From: Lumbricus terrestris
Lineage: Eukaryota > Annelida > Clitellata > Crassiclitellata > Lumbricidae
DNA length: 64,000 bases
Reading direction: 5' to 3'
NCBI GenBank assembly: GCA_949752735.1
Contig: OX457037.1
Location: 63,489,686 to 63,553,685, forward strand
The position numbers were made by a program, and so were the translations under genes. Positions 40,601 through 47,189 of this stretch are shown here, piece after piece. The notes below the pieces were generated by a model. That model had not been told where the DNA came from. It worked only from the letters and a program-made list of their open reading frames with translations, and ran no database searches. Position 1 is the first letter of the stretch; each line of letters starts with the position of its first letter.

Positions 40601-40828
40601 AATCGAAAGGGGCAGACAGAACTCCGAATATGCAAACTATGCTGCTCATAAATCTGAGCGTTCCAATCAAATCCTCTCACCTGAGAATGTTGAACTGAGA
40701 AAGACTCGAATCTTGTGCGACGACACGGGTGGCAGTTGGGTCATGTCACCCTCGAGAATCGGGATGACATTCCAGCTCGCGTCCACGTTGGAATACTTAA
40801 CAGACAGCTGGCGATGGGTAAACGCCAT
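2152..40828 (-). CDS. NACHT and WD-repeat (NWD family) protein, 5' exons of gene
   Basis: The gene is assembled from five exons: 40681-40828, 19892-19977, 6291-6407, 4560-4763 and 2152-2293. They join in frame into 232 codons and continue beyond the left edge. The peptide reads through [58 protein letters not shown] and [11 protein letters not shown]. This is the order and spacing of the conserved N-terminal region of NWD1/NWD2 proteins, which precedes their NACHT ATPase and WD40 propeller. NWD proteins are cytoplasmic STAND-class NTPases; the ligand of this one is unknown. The NACHT and WD40 parts are not in the window, so the family call rests on the N-terminus alone. Related N-terminal blocks occur in other NACHT/TPR proteins, the main alternative. 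The start is the first ATG after an in-frame stop. Confidence 0.85.
2780..2900 (-). mobile_element. Degenerate tRNA-like SINE head
   Basis: Read on the minus strand, AAGTGGCAAGGGTGCTGGAC (A-box-like) is followed at tRNA-like spacing by GTGGGTCAAGTCTCGGTCAG (B-box-like, one base short of GGTTCAAGTC). It is too diverged for a functional tRNA, and no matching acceptor stem was found. Confidence 0.45.
3385..3745. repeat. (TGTC/TGTT)n tract
   Basis: Imperfect TGTCTGTTTG repeats run for about 360 bp. The cysteine/leucine/valine ORFs that run through it in several frames are repeat translations. Confidence 0.95.
4130..4300 (+). mobile_element. SINE-like fragment with B box
   Basis: GGGGTTCAAAACCCTGCC (about 4187-4204) resembles a tRNA T-arm/B box. 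It is followed by the motif CTAAGAAATGAAGTTGC near 4285, which recurs in related form near 4398, 11450, 27187, 28287 and 29270. This looks like one member of an old dispersed SINE-like family. Confidence 0.45.
4560..4763 (-). CDS. NWD-like gene, exon 4 (204 bp)
   Basis: The acceptor is TTTGTTCAG before 4763 and the donor is GTGCAG after 4560. It is phase 0 to phase 0, 68 codons: [11 protein letters not shown], a charged helix ([14 protein letters not shown]), then [17 protein letters not shown]. It directly continues LGPNFV of exon 3. The G(D/Q)KYG and EFE..L motifs are the most diagnostic part of the NWD N-terminal region. Confidence 0.9.
5145..5280. repeat. 34-bp tandem repeat, four units
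   Basis: Units start at 5145, 5179, 5213 and 5247 (ACCATTCTTTTGATCATGGT, then CCTGTGTTCTGAAG). The first three are nearly identical and the fourth is diverged. Intronic; no function evident. Confidence 0.9.
5609..6172 (-). repeat. Dispersed repeat copy I, split by a MITE
   Basis: Positions 5609-5675 plus 6082-6172 match 8423-8580 base for base except for a few substitutions and a short indel. The repeat is interrupted only by the 398-bp element at 5676-6073. Read on the minus strand it contains FHMAFNNIV and CFLGLP, faintly like the sequence after the reverse transcriptase in some LINEs. The LINE origin is an inference. Confidence 0.7.
5676..6073. mobile_element. hAT-like MITE, 398 bp, TSD GTTGGGAG
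   Basis: The left end is CATAGGCGGAGACC and the right end is GGTCTCCGCCACTG, inverted. They are flanked by the exact 8-bp duplication GTTGGGAG (5668-5675 and 6074-6081). Inside, a segment of about 110 bp (TTCGCCGCCAAAAAAGTTGA, poly-T, CCGGCCAAATCTCG) is tandemly duplicated, and the right side has long C/G homopolymers. The uninterrupted paralogous site at about 8483-8492 proves the insertion. No coding capacity. Confidence 0.93.
6291..6407 (-). CDS. NWD-like gene, exon 3 (117 bp)
   Basis: The acceptor is TAATTTCAG before 6407 and the donor is GTCAGT after 6291. It is phase 0 to phase 0, 39 codons from [11 protein letters not shown] to [13 protein letters not shown]. The tryptophan-glycine motif DLRWG and the ENC...GPNFV block are hallmarks of the family's N-terminal domain. 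It continues LEFQ of exon 2 without gap. Confidence 0.9.
7900..8079. mobile_element. Probable hAT-like MITE, 180 bp
   Basis: CAGCGGCGGCACTACC at the left and GGTGCTGCCACTG at the right form an imperfect inverted pair of the CAGTGGC type seen in neighbouring MITEs. The flanks (CCTTGGTT and TATGGGTT) are only 5/8 alike, so the duplication is eroded or the call is wrong. A SINE inserted right at its 3' edge. Confidence 0.5.
8081..8317 (-). mobile_element. tRNA-derived SINE, full length
   Basis: On the minus strand it starts GGGGCGCGGTGGTGTAGTGG (A box GTGTAGTGGT) and has B box GGTTCGAATGC. It ends in a CAAA repeat at 8088. Target duplications ATGGGTT are at 8081-8087 and 8311-8317. The body is the same as the copies at 1-189 and 27238-27464. 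It is in sense orientation to the host gene, within an intron. Confidence 0.88.
8423..9200 (-). repeat. Dispersed repeat copy II, split by a MITE
   Basis: The left part (8423-8580) matches copy I at 5609-6172. The part just before the MITE (about 8640-8714) also matches about 11975-12045 in inverted orientation (TTTTACAGTGCAATGGACTT). So at least three copies of an interspersed repeat exist in this intron. The element at 8715-9036 interrupts this copy. Minus-strand translation is weakly LINE-like; no intact ORF. Confidence 0.6.
8715..9036. mobile_element. hAT-like MITE, 322 bp, TSD CAATACAC
   Basis: The termini are CAGCGGTTCCCAAA (left) and TTGGGAACCACTG (right), the widespread CAG(T)GGTTCCCAA class of hAT ends. 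The exact 8-bp duplication CAATACAC is at 8707-8714 and 9037-9044. Internal GTGGCCC/GTGGCTC repeats are subterminal. Non-coding. Confidence 0.93.
10685..10760. repeat. (AT)n microsatellite
   Basis: About 75 bp of uninterrupted AT dinucleotide, capable of cruciform extrusion; the length is likely polymorphic. Confidence 0.98.
13620..13672 (+). mobile_element. SINE fragment
   Basis: TGAGCAAGTCCTTCACCGAC followed by AATTGCTCAGCACC matches the central body of the tRNA-derived SINE at 27238-27464. Head and tail are missing. Confidence 0.6.
13745..13791. repeat. (AAT)n microsatellite
   Basis: Approximately 15 AAT/ATA units. Confidence 0.95.
16441..16515. repeat. (ATTC)n microsatellite
   Basis: ATTC tetranucleotides with a few interruptions. 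Confidence 0.95.
16652..17401. mobile_element. Possible MULE-like element with mirrored GGACATTTCCCC arrays
   Basis: The element is 16662-17391, flanked by ATGGATCTGG at 16652-16661 and 17392-17401. A 10-bp target duplication is in the range of Mutator-like elements. The left side has several copies of GGACATTTCCCCCC (16669-16770); the right side has the same word inverted (17268-17384). The core (16816-17160) is about ten copies of a roughly 35-bp unit containing AATATTTTCATCAATCCAGC. The short ORF over the right array is a repeat artefact. The superfamily is inferred from TSD length alone. Confidence 0.7.
18395..18455. repeat. (AT)n-rich microsatellite
   Basis: TATATA run followed by AATATATATTAA. 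Confidence 0.9.
19555..19876. repeat. 14-bp minisatellite beside NWD-like exon 2
   Basis: About 22 copies of ATGAAGATCATCAG/ATGAAGATCAACAT variants. The array stops about 15 bp from the splice donor of the exon at 19892-19977, so it forms the very start of the following intron of the NWD-like gene (minus strand). Confidence 0.93.
19892..19977 (-). CDS. NWD-like gene, exon 2 (86 bp)
   Basis: The acceptor is GCTTTTACAG before 19977 and the donor is GTGAGC after 19892. It enters in phase 1 (G from exon 1 plus AC gives Asp) and leaves in phase 0: [20 protein letters not shown] then CRKYHLEFQ, 29 codons. SERN and YP.LK.FC...(H/G)LEFQ are strongly conserved in NWD proteins. It was missed by simple ORF calling because it is short and lacks its own start. 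Confidence 0.9.
20775..21145 (+). mobile_element. LINE 3'-end relic with AAT-rich border
   Basis: From about 20900 one frame reads [20 protein letters not shown], then IGPFLWNL and a serine/leucine-rich end. This resembles the extreme C-terminus of non-LTR reverse transcriptases (R.....P.......S....GP.LWN.LP). A related decayed copy is at 25290-25545, sharing the tail TTAGGTGC(G/T)CTATATAAATG-like text. The ORF is frameshifted or truncated and lacks any RT catalytic motif. Confidence 0.55.
22190..22645. repeat. Degenerate (GGAT)n tract
   Basis: GGATGGATGGG/GGTGGATGGA variants run for about 450 bp. The minus-strand proline/histidine/serine ORFs are repeat translations. Confidence 0.9.
22897..23068. 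repeat. (CT)n microsatellite with CCCTCT insert
   Basis: About 170 bp of nearly pure polypyrimidine CT, interrupted by a short CCTCTC/CCCTCT block near 22987-23030. Mirror-symmetric polypyrimidine of this length can form triplex (H-) DNA. Confidence 0.97.
25290..25545 (+). mobile_element. LINE 3'-end relic
   Basis: Related to 20775-21145: CGACTTGATCTTAGTTCCTC and ACCTCAATTGGTCCCTCTC correspond to the same C-terminal RT region (RLDL...SFTSIGPSL). It is followed by a tail with ATTAGATGCGCTGCATAAAT. Frames are broken. Clade not assignable from this fragment. Confidence 0.55.
25970..26275. mobile_element. Old relic of hAT-like family A
   Basis: CAGGCCTGATGAG, GGACCCTGGGC and GGCCCCTAAACTATCT near the left resemble the start of element A at 48940 (CAGGCCCGCC, GGGCCCCTGGGC, GGGCCCCAAACTATCT). 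GGGCCCCCTGGA near 26245 resembles its right side. No clean target duplication was found; the boundaries are approximate. Confidence 0.4.
26808..26940. repeat. Tandem TTTCAAACTGCTAATA repeat
   Basis: Alternating TTTCAAACTGCTA and TTTCAAACTGCTAATA units, about eight copies, produced by slippage within the unit. Confidence 0.92.
27238..27464 (+). mobile_element. tRNA-derived SINE, full length
   Basis: The head is GGGGCGCGGTGGTGTAGTGG (A box), with B box GGTTCGAATCC about 35 bp later. The body is shared with 1-189 and 8088-8310, with a (CAAA)n tail. Possible short target duplication ATATG at 27232-27236 and 27465-27469. This is the best-preserved copy, so Pol III transcription is plausible. It is antisense to the host intron. 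Confidence 0.9.
28355..28460. repeat. Polypyrimidine (CTCCTC/TTCTTC) tract
   Basis: Low-complexity CTCCTC and CTTCTT run. Confidence 0.9.
28990..29176. repeat. 15-bp tandem repeat (ACTCACCCSTACCCA)
   Basis: About twelve units of 15 bp with alternating CACCC/CATCC variants. Because 15 is divisible by three, the minus strand reads as a periodic peptide ([10 protein letters not shown]) of about 70 residues. I treat this as a by-product. Confidence 0.92.
31200..31609. mobile_element. hAT-like MITE, 394 bp, TSD TTTATAAT
   Basis: The element is 31208-31601. The ends are CAGGGCTGTACTGG and CATGTACAGCACTG, inverted and imperfect. The exact 8-bp duplication TTTATAAT is at 31200-31207 and 31602-31609. 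It is internally AT-rich with GTATAC-like words. No coding capacity. Confidence 0.9.
32286..34450. mobile_element. DNA transposon with about 500-bp terminal inverted repeats
   Basis: The element is 32290-34446. The left end GGGGCATTCCATGTCAAATC is matched by the inverted right end at 34427-34446. Inverted similarity continues inward for roughly 500 bp (for example TGGTGACACTGACCTTGGTC at about 32633 and its complement near 34110). The 4-bp flank TAAT is at 32286-32289 and 34447-34450. The interior holds the remnant ORF listed next. The superfamily was not determined; long TIRs with a 4-bp duplication do not fit the hAT elements around it. Confidence 0.8.
32900..33526 (-). pseudogene. Transposon-borne Tudor-like C-terminal fragment, frameshifted
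   Basis: The minus-strand ORF (186 codons from 33526, track limit 32966) contains [18 protein letters not shown] followed by NEVKIFF. This is the W.(P/G)G.V pattern of Tudor/SH3-like barrels found at the end of many transposon-linked invertebrate proteins. The expected continuation ([16 protein letters not shown]) is present in another frame, so a homopolymer frameshift near 33020-33025 breaks it. Upstream residues give no catalytic motif. It lies wholly between the long inverted repeats and is probably the decayed end of the element's own protein. Confidence 0.6.
34555..34650. repeat. AT/CA microsatellite cluster
   Basis: TATATA blocks ending in an ACACAC run. Confidence 0.9.
37138..37560. 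mobile_element. T-rich hAT-like MITE, 407 bp, TSD GTTCCGAC
   Basis: The element is 37146-37552, between exact 8-bp duplications GTTCCGAC (37138-37145 and 37553-37560). The ends are CATAGTTGTAAAAAA and TTTTTTAAATCTATG. The interior is extremely T-rich on the plus strand (TTTTTTATT, TTTTCCGTTT). The two short phenylalanine-rich ORFs inside are composition artefacts. Confidence 0.85.
40681..40828 (-). CDS. NWD-like gene, exon 1 with start codon (148 bp)
   Basis: ATG at 40828 begins [19 protein letters not shown]. The exon ends [11 protein letters not shown] plus one base, before donor GTGAGAGG. The frame is closed upstream by TGA at about 40910, with no other ATG between, so this start is the best choice unless an earlier exon exists. 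RVFLSSTF is the first conserved beta-strand motif of the NWD N-terminal domain. The preceding roughly 35 residues have no recognised motif and no signal peptide. Confidence 0.82.
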
Positions 40829-41437
40829 AACGAAGTAGTATCCGATAATATACTTTTTATCCACTTCAAACGGAACTGATAGTAGTAAGACGAAAACTCG
40901 GCGACTTCTTCATTGGCGTAAAAGTTCTACTTCAAGATTCTTTGAGACAATTTTCCTGACACCGCAATCTGATCGCATCACTTGAAAAGTTTAATTCTGA
41001 AGTACTTTGTGTATTAATGCGATCGCTTTCATGCTAGTCGTTCATTTGCAGAAACGAAAACTTTTATAAAGCGCCTTCGGTCGCAACGTATAAGCCATGC
41101 TTACTTAACCGTGGGTCGAAGCAATTGACAGGCGTCGCTTACATCTTTACCGCGTGATATTTTATCCGCAGTGTTTCGACGACTCAATCACATCAAGAGT
41201 TGCCGAAATACACGAAAACTTTCACGTAGCGCCACCTATGGACTGACATATTTCTGTGATCTGCATTGTTTAAAAAGACAGCACAAATCAACAGACTTAA
41301 GCCTACTCCGTAAAAAAATAACGGTAAACGTGTGTGATTGTACATAATTTGAATCAGGTCTGGGCTTCGTATGCCAGGTTTGTCCTTGCGTCGGAAGCAT
41401 AAAAATTACGGAAAATACGTCATCAAGCGGAGAGTCC

Positions 41438-41880
41438 CATTTTTTCAGTGGCGTAACTACGGGGGGGCACGGGGGGGCAGCCGCCCCCCCCAAATGGAAG
41501 GGCTGCCCCCCCAGCTGCCCCCCCAATCTCTGCGTTTGTTTTACTTTTTACTTTTACGAGTGATAAAGAATTAAAGAATGCTATATAATTTATGACTTAT
41601 TTTATTTTTTATACAACTTCCTGTACAACTTCTTATAGGGTGGGTGATTGGAAAGTGGGACAGGCCACTATAGTGCACTGTGGGACAGACAAGCTAGTGA
41701 GGCTTGCATGCGTATTATGTCCAATACTGTAATACATCCAAAATCTAAAAATACATAGTCTATGGCAATATACCGATGCCGATGCACGCTTTAATTGCTA
41801 ACGGTAGCCACCCCATCATTTTAAGCTGCCACCCCACTGCCCCCCATGAAAAAATAGCTGGCTACGCCACTGCATTTTTT
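41438..41880. mobile_element. hAT-like MITE, 427 bp, TSD CATTTTTT
   Basis: The element is 41446-41872. The ends are CAGTGGCGTAACTAC and GGCTACGCCACTG. The exact 8-bp duplication CATTTTTT is at 41438-41445 and 41873-41880. The left subterminal region has G7/C8 homopolymers and CTGCCCCCCCA words, and the right side has CCACCCCACTGCCCCCC. Same CAGTGGCGTA end type as 62202-62370. Confidence 0.93.
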
Positions 41881-42718
41881 ACGGATTTCTCGCACGGGTG
41901 GGTGGGTCCCATATTATACTTCGTCTACGATTGGACAATTATATTTAGCAGCAGCAGACCTGCGCCTTTCGGCTGCTTGTAGGCCTAGTCAAATAATTGG
42001 CGCTCGCAGACAATAGTTCAGCTGTCTTCATTAGGCCTAACGAGGCTAAGTCCGTCAGGGCACTCTCCATTCATTTAATCAGGCTGCAAGCATGGGTTCC
42101 TTGTCCACCATTCGCAGACGTCTAGCCTATTAGCCTACGCAGAGGATTCGTGTAGTCCTATTTTTTGTTGATGTACTTGCTGGTCGCGTGCAATTTGAAG
42201 TAGACTTTTCTGTGGTCCGATCTTCGCTGTAGGTGCCAACAATGTCCAGTGACCTTAACAGTTTACATCGCGTTTAATGCTAACATGAGGACTGAACCCT
42301 TTCGAGTTGGGAGAGCCACAGAGTAGATAACCTTGAATTTGGCGCTATTTGAATCTCTTAAATGAATGACTTAATCACGATTCCATTTGTATTGATCGTC
42401 AGAATGTTCTCAACAGTACTGACTGTTCCTACACGTTTCCTTGCAGCCTGAAATTTAATCTACGCTAGGCCTAATTGTAGCTGTTTAAAGATATCGAGAA
42501 TGTCATGGACGGTGTCCATGTTTTCAAATCTCACGCCGTCCTATATAGCTGGCACTTATTTCGCCAGCACATAGGCTAGGCTACCGGAAAGTTAAGGAGC
42601 GTCCAGGCACTTCTTATTTTACACTTTAAGCGCTGAGCGGCTGAGCCCAAACCATCAAATTTTGAAGGCTTCAAAACAGTAGGCTAATTTCCGACAGAAT
42701 GATAAATTGATTACCTAG

Positions 42719-43002
42719 GCCTAATTCAAGGCCGTAGCCAGAGGGTGTTTTGAGTGTTTGAACACCCCCCGAAATGGAAAATGTGAAAAATAATTGAATG
42801 CATATACTAGCACATGATGTAAAAAAATATGAAATAAAACCATGAAAACACCCCCTGAATGAAAAATGTAAAAAACCGAATCAATTGGTGACATTTTCTG
42901 AAGATTTTGGTCGGATAACTAAGAAAGGTCATCAGTTTTTCGGACGGGAAGACTGAAGAAACACTCCCGAAATAAAATCCTGGCTACGGCCTTGGCCTAA
43001 TT
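42719..43002. mobile_element. hAT-like MITE, 268 bp, TSD GCCTAATT
   Basis: The element is 42727-42994. The ends are CAAGGCCGTAGCCAG and CTGGCTACGGCCTTG, perfect 15-bp inverted repeats. The 8-bp duplication GCCTAATT is at 42719-42726 and 42995-43002. Same family as element B (56274-56502); both contain a GTGTTTGAACAC word near the left end. Confidence 0.93.
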
Positions 43003-44169
43003 GCAGACATGCAACCGAGGTTAAACGTGTAGTCTGAATGTGCAAATAAGACTAGCGGGGATGAATAATATTCTCTAGCAAAATTCTAACTCTGATTTCT
43101 AATTATAATGCCGCGTAGGCTAGGCTTAGGTGTTACAATAATTAATGTCACCCTCTGATTTTCGTACAAATCTCGTACCTAATTTTATCTGCATTTTATC
43201 AATGAACGCGACACGAAAGTGGATACCTAAAATTAGATCACTTAAGCAGTCACTGGATAAGACATGTCGCGACCTGGTCTGCAATGACTTACTTGGGAGC
43301 GTAGGTCTATCGATCGATCATTCATCCGTCTTATCAGCAACGATAGGCCTACAGTCGACCTGTTTAGAACGGTACCGTTGGATATATCTCGTGGTGTTAC
43401 CCATTAGTGTCTCTGTAGATGACGCGCACGAGTTAAAAGCCTACAGCCTACAAAGAATCAGTGGTGAATTTGTGAATCAACTGAAGGAGACATGCGGTCA
43501 ATTCGTCAGGTGGCTTATACATCGTAGTCTTTTCCAGCAAATCCTGTTACAGAATTTACTAATGGGCAGTAGCCTAGGCCTAAATCATGGTCAAACCTTT
43601 ACGTAACCTACGTGACGGCCACACTTAGAGGTCTTGGACTGAATGTGTAGGCTGTAGCCTACCTAATGTTGAAAATGAGCATTTCCATTAATTAGCCTGT
43701 AAATGATTTTGTCAGCTTCTTTTGAAAAAATAAATGTGTGTTCTAATAAATAAAAAAAATAATGATCACATAGGCCTACTGATAATGAGTGAATATAGTT
43801 CTTAATGATGAGGGATACCTCGGGCGATAAAAAAATAATAACTCAGTTTTTGTGCTACGTATTAGGCTATAAAACACTTTGACATTGATTGGATATAGAA
43901 ATTATGTAGGCCCTACGTTTGTTTATTATACTTTGTATGTACACCAAAATGCGGATAGCAATTGGTATATTAAAGAATATTCTTATCTTATCTTTTATTC
44001 TCTTATAGTCTGAGGAATCTTCTCAACCTCGATGATGATATTAAATTATTATTCATCTGGCTCTCGGGGACAATACCACGTACCGCACTCTCAATCTTCT
44101 GAAATGGCGCTAAAGAAAACGCTAATCATTAATCCAGCTTCAAATAATAAATAGACTTAGCAAAGATAA

Positions 44170-44177
44170 TGACGTCA
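44170..44177. promoter_or_regulatory. CRE-like palindrome TGACGTCA
   Basis: A perfect cAMP-response-element palindrome, followed about 190 bp later by a consensus-like donor (ACGAAGTAAGTTC near 44346). This could mark a promoter and first exon on the plus strand. A chance match in 5 kb is quite possible. Confidence 0.25.
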
Positions 44178-45006
44178 TCAGCCGTTAGCGTTGCTAGAAG
44201 AAATATCGCCTGAACTTCAAAACACTAATATTGCGAAAATTGATTGTTTCCGTGACAGTCAGCGTTCGATTTCGACATCTTTTTCGAAAACAACAGTTTG
44301 TGACTACGAAGATTGTTTTCGTTGAAGAAAAACCATTCAGGAAACGAAGTAAGTTCTAGATTTTTCTCGTCTTTCCTCAGCAGTTTTTTTAATTTCGCCG
44401 TACAGCCGTGCAGGTCACATGACGGTCGCCAATGGCAACGTATTGTTTTAAGAGTCGGCTGATGAAATAATAATTATTGAGAATATCAGAAGACCGACAG
44501 AGGTCTACGTCAGAAGCCTCAACCCCATGTCTCTCAGATCATTGTAAACCTACAGCAATGCGCTTAATTGGCCTGAGTTTTCGATGTTATCTCATGTAAA
44601 ATATGCATTCATTCAGTCGTTCGTTCATATAGAGGACTTATATAGCACCTCTCCAAAATAGCATGCATGTCTACTGAAGGGCGCTCTGACGCCAACCACT
44701 GCGAATTAGGCCTATAGCAGCTTGAAAAAAAATTTGTTACAAGCGTACATAGGCCTACTACAGAGTCCTTGGTTAAAAGAACTCGCAGACCTGAAGGAAA
44801 GCTATTATTCCATTGCGTAGGCTATCTGACATGGGCAAAGGAGCACCCACGAGAAACCATTAGTATTTCCCCAACAGGCATCATGGCATTGCGTAGCCAG
44901 TGTTATTCCCAACGGATATTATGTATTTATACATTTATGATACCACTGCACCAGTTGTGATTCTTTCCTTAACACTTCCCAATTAAGTGTCTTGGTCGAC
45001 TCGGCT

Positions 45007-45168
45007 TCAAGATGCATAGACGCAACCACCCTATGGGACCCACGGGACGCGTCCCCCCAACTTTGAGTGGTCCCCTAATTTTTATTATTATGGTCCCCCA
45101 ACTTTTAGGACGTGACTCATTTGGTCCCCCCTCAACTTTTAGGACGTGATTGCACCTATGTCAAGATG
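45007..45168. mobile_element. 146-bp hAT-like MITE, copy 1, TSD TCAAGATG
   Basis: The element is 45015-45160, with ends CATAGACGCAACCA and TGATTGCACCTATG. The exact duplication TCAAGATG is at 45007-45014 and 45161-45168. Internal repeats of CCCCAACTTTTAGGACGTGA. Confidence 0.92.
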
Positions 45169-45225
45169 GTTTTCTAGGTGGAATAATGGATTGGGTGGAT
45201 GGTCAGGATGGCTGGGTAATAATTG

Positions 45226-45387
45226 GATAGATGCATAGGCGCAACCACCCTATGGGACCCACGGGACGCGTCCCCCCAACTTTTGAGTGGTCCCTTAACT
45301 TTAGTATTATGGTCCCCTCCAACTTTTAGGAGGTGATTCATTATGGTCCCCCAACTTTTAGGACGTGATTGCACCTATGGATAGATG
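45226..45387. mobile_element. 146-bp hAT-like MITE, copy 2, TSD GATAGATG
   Basis: The element is 45234-45379, with ends CATAGGCGCAACCA and TGATTGCACCTATG. The exact duplication GATAGATG is at 45226-45233 and 45380-45387. Same orientation and length as copy 1, only 73 bp away, but with a different target duplication, so it is a separate insertion. Confidence 0.93.
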
Positions 45388-46160
45388 GATAGCTGTATGG
45401 ATGGGGTTTCTGGTGGAATGAAGGTTGTTTTCGTTCTTAGCTATGTTCTTTTTAAAACGTTTTCGTACTGGGCTGTTCCTTCAAATCATTTCATTTGTTT
45501 TCATTTGGGTAGTTTTTCGTTCTTAGTAGCCTATAGTAGGCCCTATTCGCTTTTAGTGGTTTTTTCTTCCTAGCTATGTTCTTTCTCATTCGTTTTTCGT
45601 TCCTATAGTTTTGCTTTTTCGCCGTTTTCGTTCTTAGTTAGGCCTACATGTATGTCCTTTCTTTAATTGTGTTTACTTACATGAGAAGTGAACTAAAACA
45701 TCTAAGCACAGAATTTGAAGGAAGACGTTCATTAACACACCGAGATTTTCACAAAAAAGCAGTCGTCATATTTCTTTCCCTGCGCGCCGCCATGGCCAAA
45801 TGACTCGGTTCATGTTGTATTAATCATACCGTACGGGACTATGATCTCACGTAGGCCTGCGTTAGTCCAACTGTCCAATTATTGCTCATGGGCATTGTGC
45901 GTGATAGGATTAGACTAAAGAGTTAATAGAAACTAAAAACTATAGAAAGCTCAAATGTAGCCTACTAAACATAGGCCTAGCCTATAGATCTAAACAAAAG
46001 TCATTTTCCTACAATGTATGCTAACATCTCAATATTTAAAATGTCCAAAGAAAATGGTAGTCGTAGGCTACTACAAACCAGATAATAGACTAAGCGATTT
46101 ACCTCTGATTAGACCTACCAGCAAGCACTTCTAAAGGACTACAAAACAAAAGGAAATCAT

Positions 46161-46283
46161 GTTGATCTAAAGAGAAAATATACACATTGATCTAAAGAGA
46201 GAAAATATCCACATTGATCTAAAGAGAAAATATCCACATTGATCTAAAGAGAATATCCACATTGATCTAATGAGAAAATATTG
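46161..46283. repeat. About 25-bp tandem repeat just after CARD-NHL stop codon
   Basis: Five units of ATTGATCTAAAGAGAAAATA plus TCCAC with small indels. On the gene's strand each unit reads ATTTTCTCTTTAGATC, which resembles a 3' splice site. It would form the start of the 3'UTR. Confidence 0.88.
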
Positions 46284-46299
46284 CAAAGCTTATAATGAT

Positions 46300-47189
46300 T
46301 CAAATGAAATCAAAAACCAGAACTTGTCCGTCGCCGAAAGTCTTCCTCTCAGAATCCAACTCGTTGTCCGCCACAAAGACTCGACTCATCGAGTCATCCA
46401 AGAGAATCCTTAGCGGACGTCGCAATCCTTGTCTCTCCTTCGACAGAATCTCTCTCTTGAATTCCAAATCTGAATCCAACAACAAAACTCGATTGTTCCA
46501 TCTATCAGCCACCATCACGAATCCATCTCCATCAACGGACAGAGAGATGGGATAATTCAACTGTCCCAAGTAAGATCCGCATTTGCCACCGAACAGCTTC
46601 TTCAGTTTTCCGTCGCCATCCACGATGCACACTCGGTGCAGCTCGTCGTCGTCGAAGCCGTGACTGACCACGAACTGACCATTGGTCAGTTTTATGGCAC
46701 GCGATGGATTGCGAATATATGCGTCCGATGAGAGATTTATTTCCCGGATCAGTTGTCCATCTGGAGAATATTCGTTTAATCTATTTTTCAGCAAAACAGT
46801 TAGAATGATATTCGATTCATCTGTAACGAATAGACTGTCACCGTAGTCGTCTCCTGTTGACCATTTCTTTATTAAATTTCCATTTGGATCAACTCTCAGG
46901 ATTTCCTTTGCCTGATCTCGGACTTTGTAGTCGTTGATGTAGAGACATTTGTTTCTGCTGCACGATGCGAGGTCCAGCGGTCGAATTAAATCATTTAAAG
47001 TCCATCGACGACTGAAAGTTATGTTCACCGAATCGTAGACTTCGATTTCTGAACTCTTTTCACTCACGACGAACAATTCCTTGTCTAGGATCGCCAATCC
47101 GTAGATCGATTTCTGATTCTCTTTTGCGGCCTTTGTTTTGATCGTCTGGACTAAAACTGGATCATTTTTGTACTTATTTTGAAGGCTTT
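46300..47189 (-). CDS. CARD-NHL gene, exon 7: NHL-type beta-propeller and stop
   Basis: The acceptor is TTTTTTTCAG before 47189; phase 1 entry. It encodes residues 264-559 and TGA at 46300-46302. Blades are recognisable as repeats of hydrophobic strands with D-x-x-x-x-x-x-(V/L)-(Y/F)-D patterns. Examples are IYGLAILDKELFVVSE, RPLDLASCSRNKCLYINDY and LNYPISLSVDGDGFVMVADR followed by WNNRVLLLD, the clearest NHL signature. The whole propeller is in one exon, as is usual for retained NHL modules. Confidence 0.88.

Larger units (their letters stand above)
19978..40680. other. Intron 1 of NWD-like gene (20.7 kb)
   Basis: A very long first intron occupied by repeats listed separately. Unlisted stretches (21150-22080, 23160-25270, 27500-28350, 29200-31190, 34660-37130, 37570-40660) are AT-rich with chance ORFs under 85 codons. 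They include small simple repeats: poly-G at 20240, CCA at 24160-24190, AATC at 32110 and 37850. No exon or RNA gene was recognised. Confidence 0.7.
40829..46299. other. Intergenic region between the two minus-strand genes
   Basis: It must contain the NWD-like promoter (right of 40828) and the 3'UTR of the CARD-NHL gene (left of 46300). No TATA box or unambiguous polyadenylation signal was chosen. It holds four MITEs (41446, 42727, 45015, 45234) and a CRE-like site at 44170. A 153-codon plus-strand ORF at 43145-43606 has no recognisable domain and is probably chance. Confidence 0.6.

Noticed and set aside
43145..43606. 153-codon plus-strand ORF between the two genes
   Set aside because: No recognisable motif, no splice or promoter support, and the length is possible by chance in this amount of DNA.
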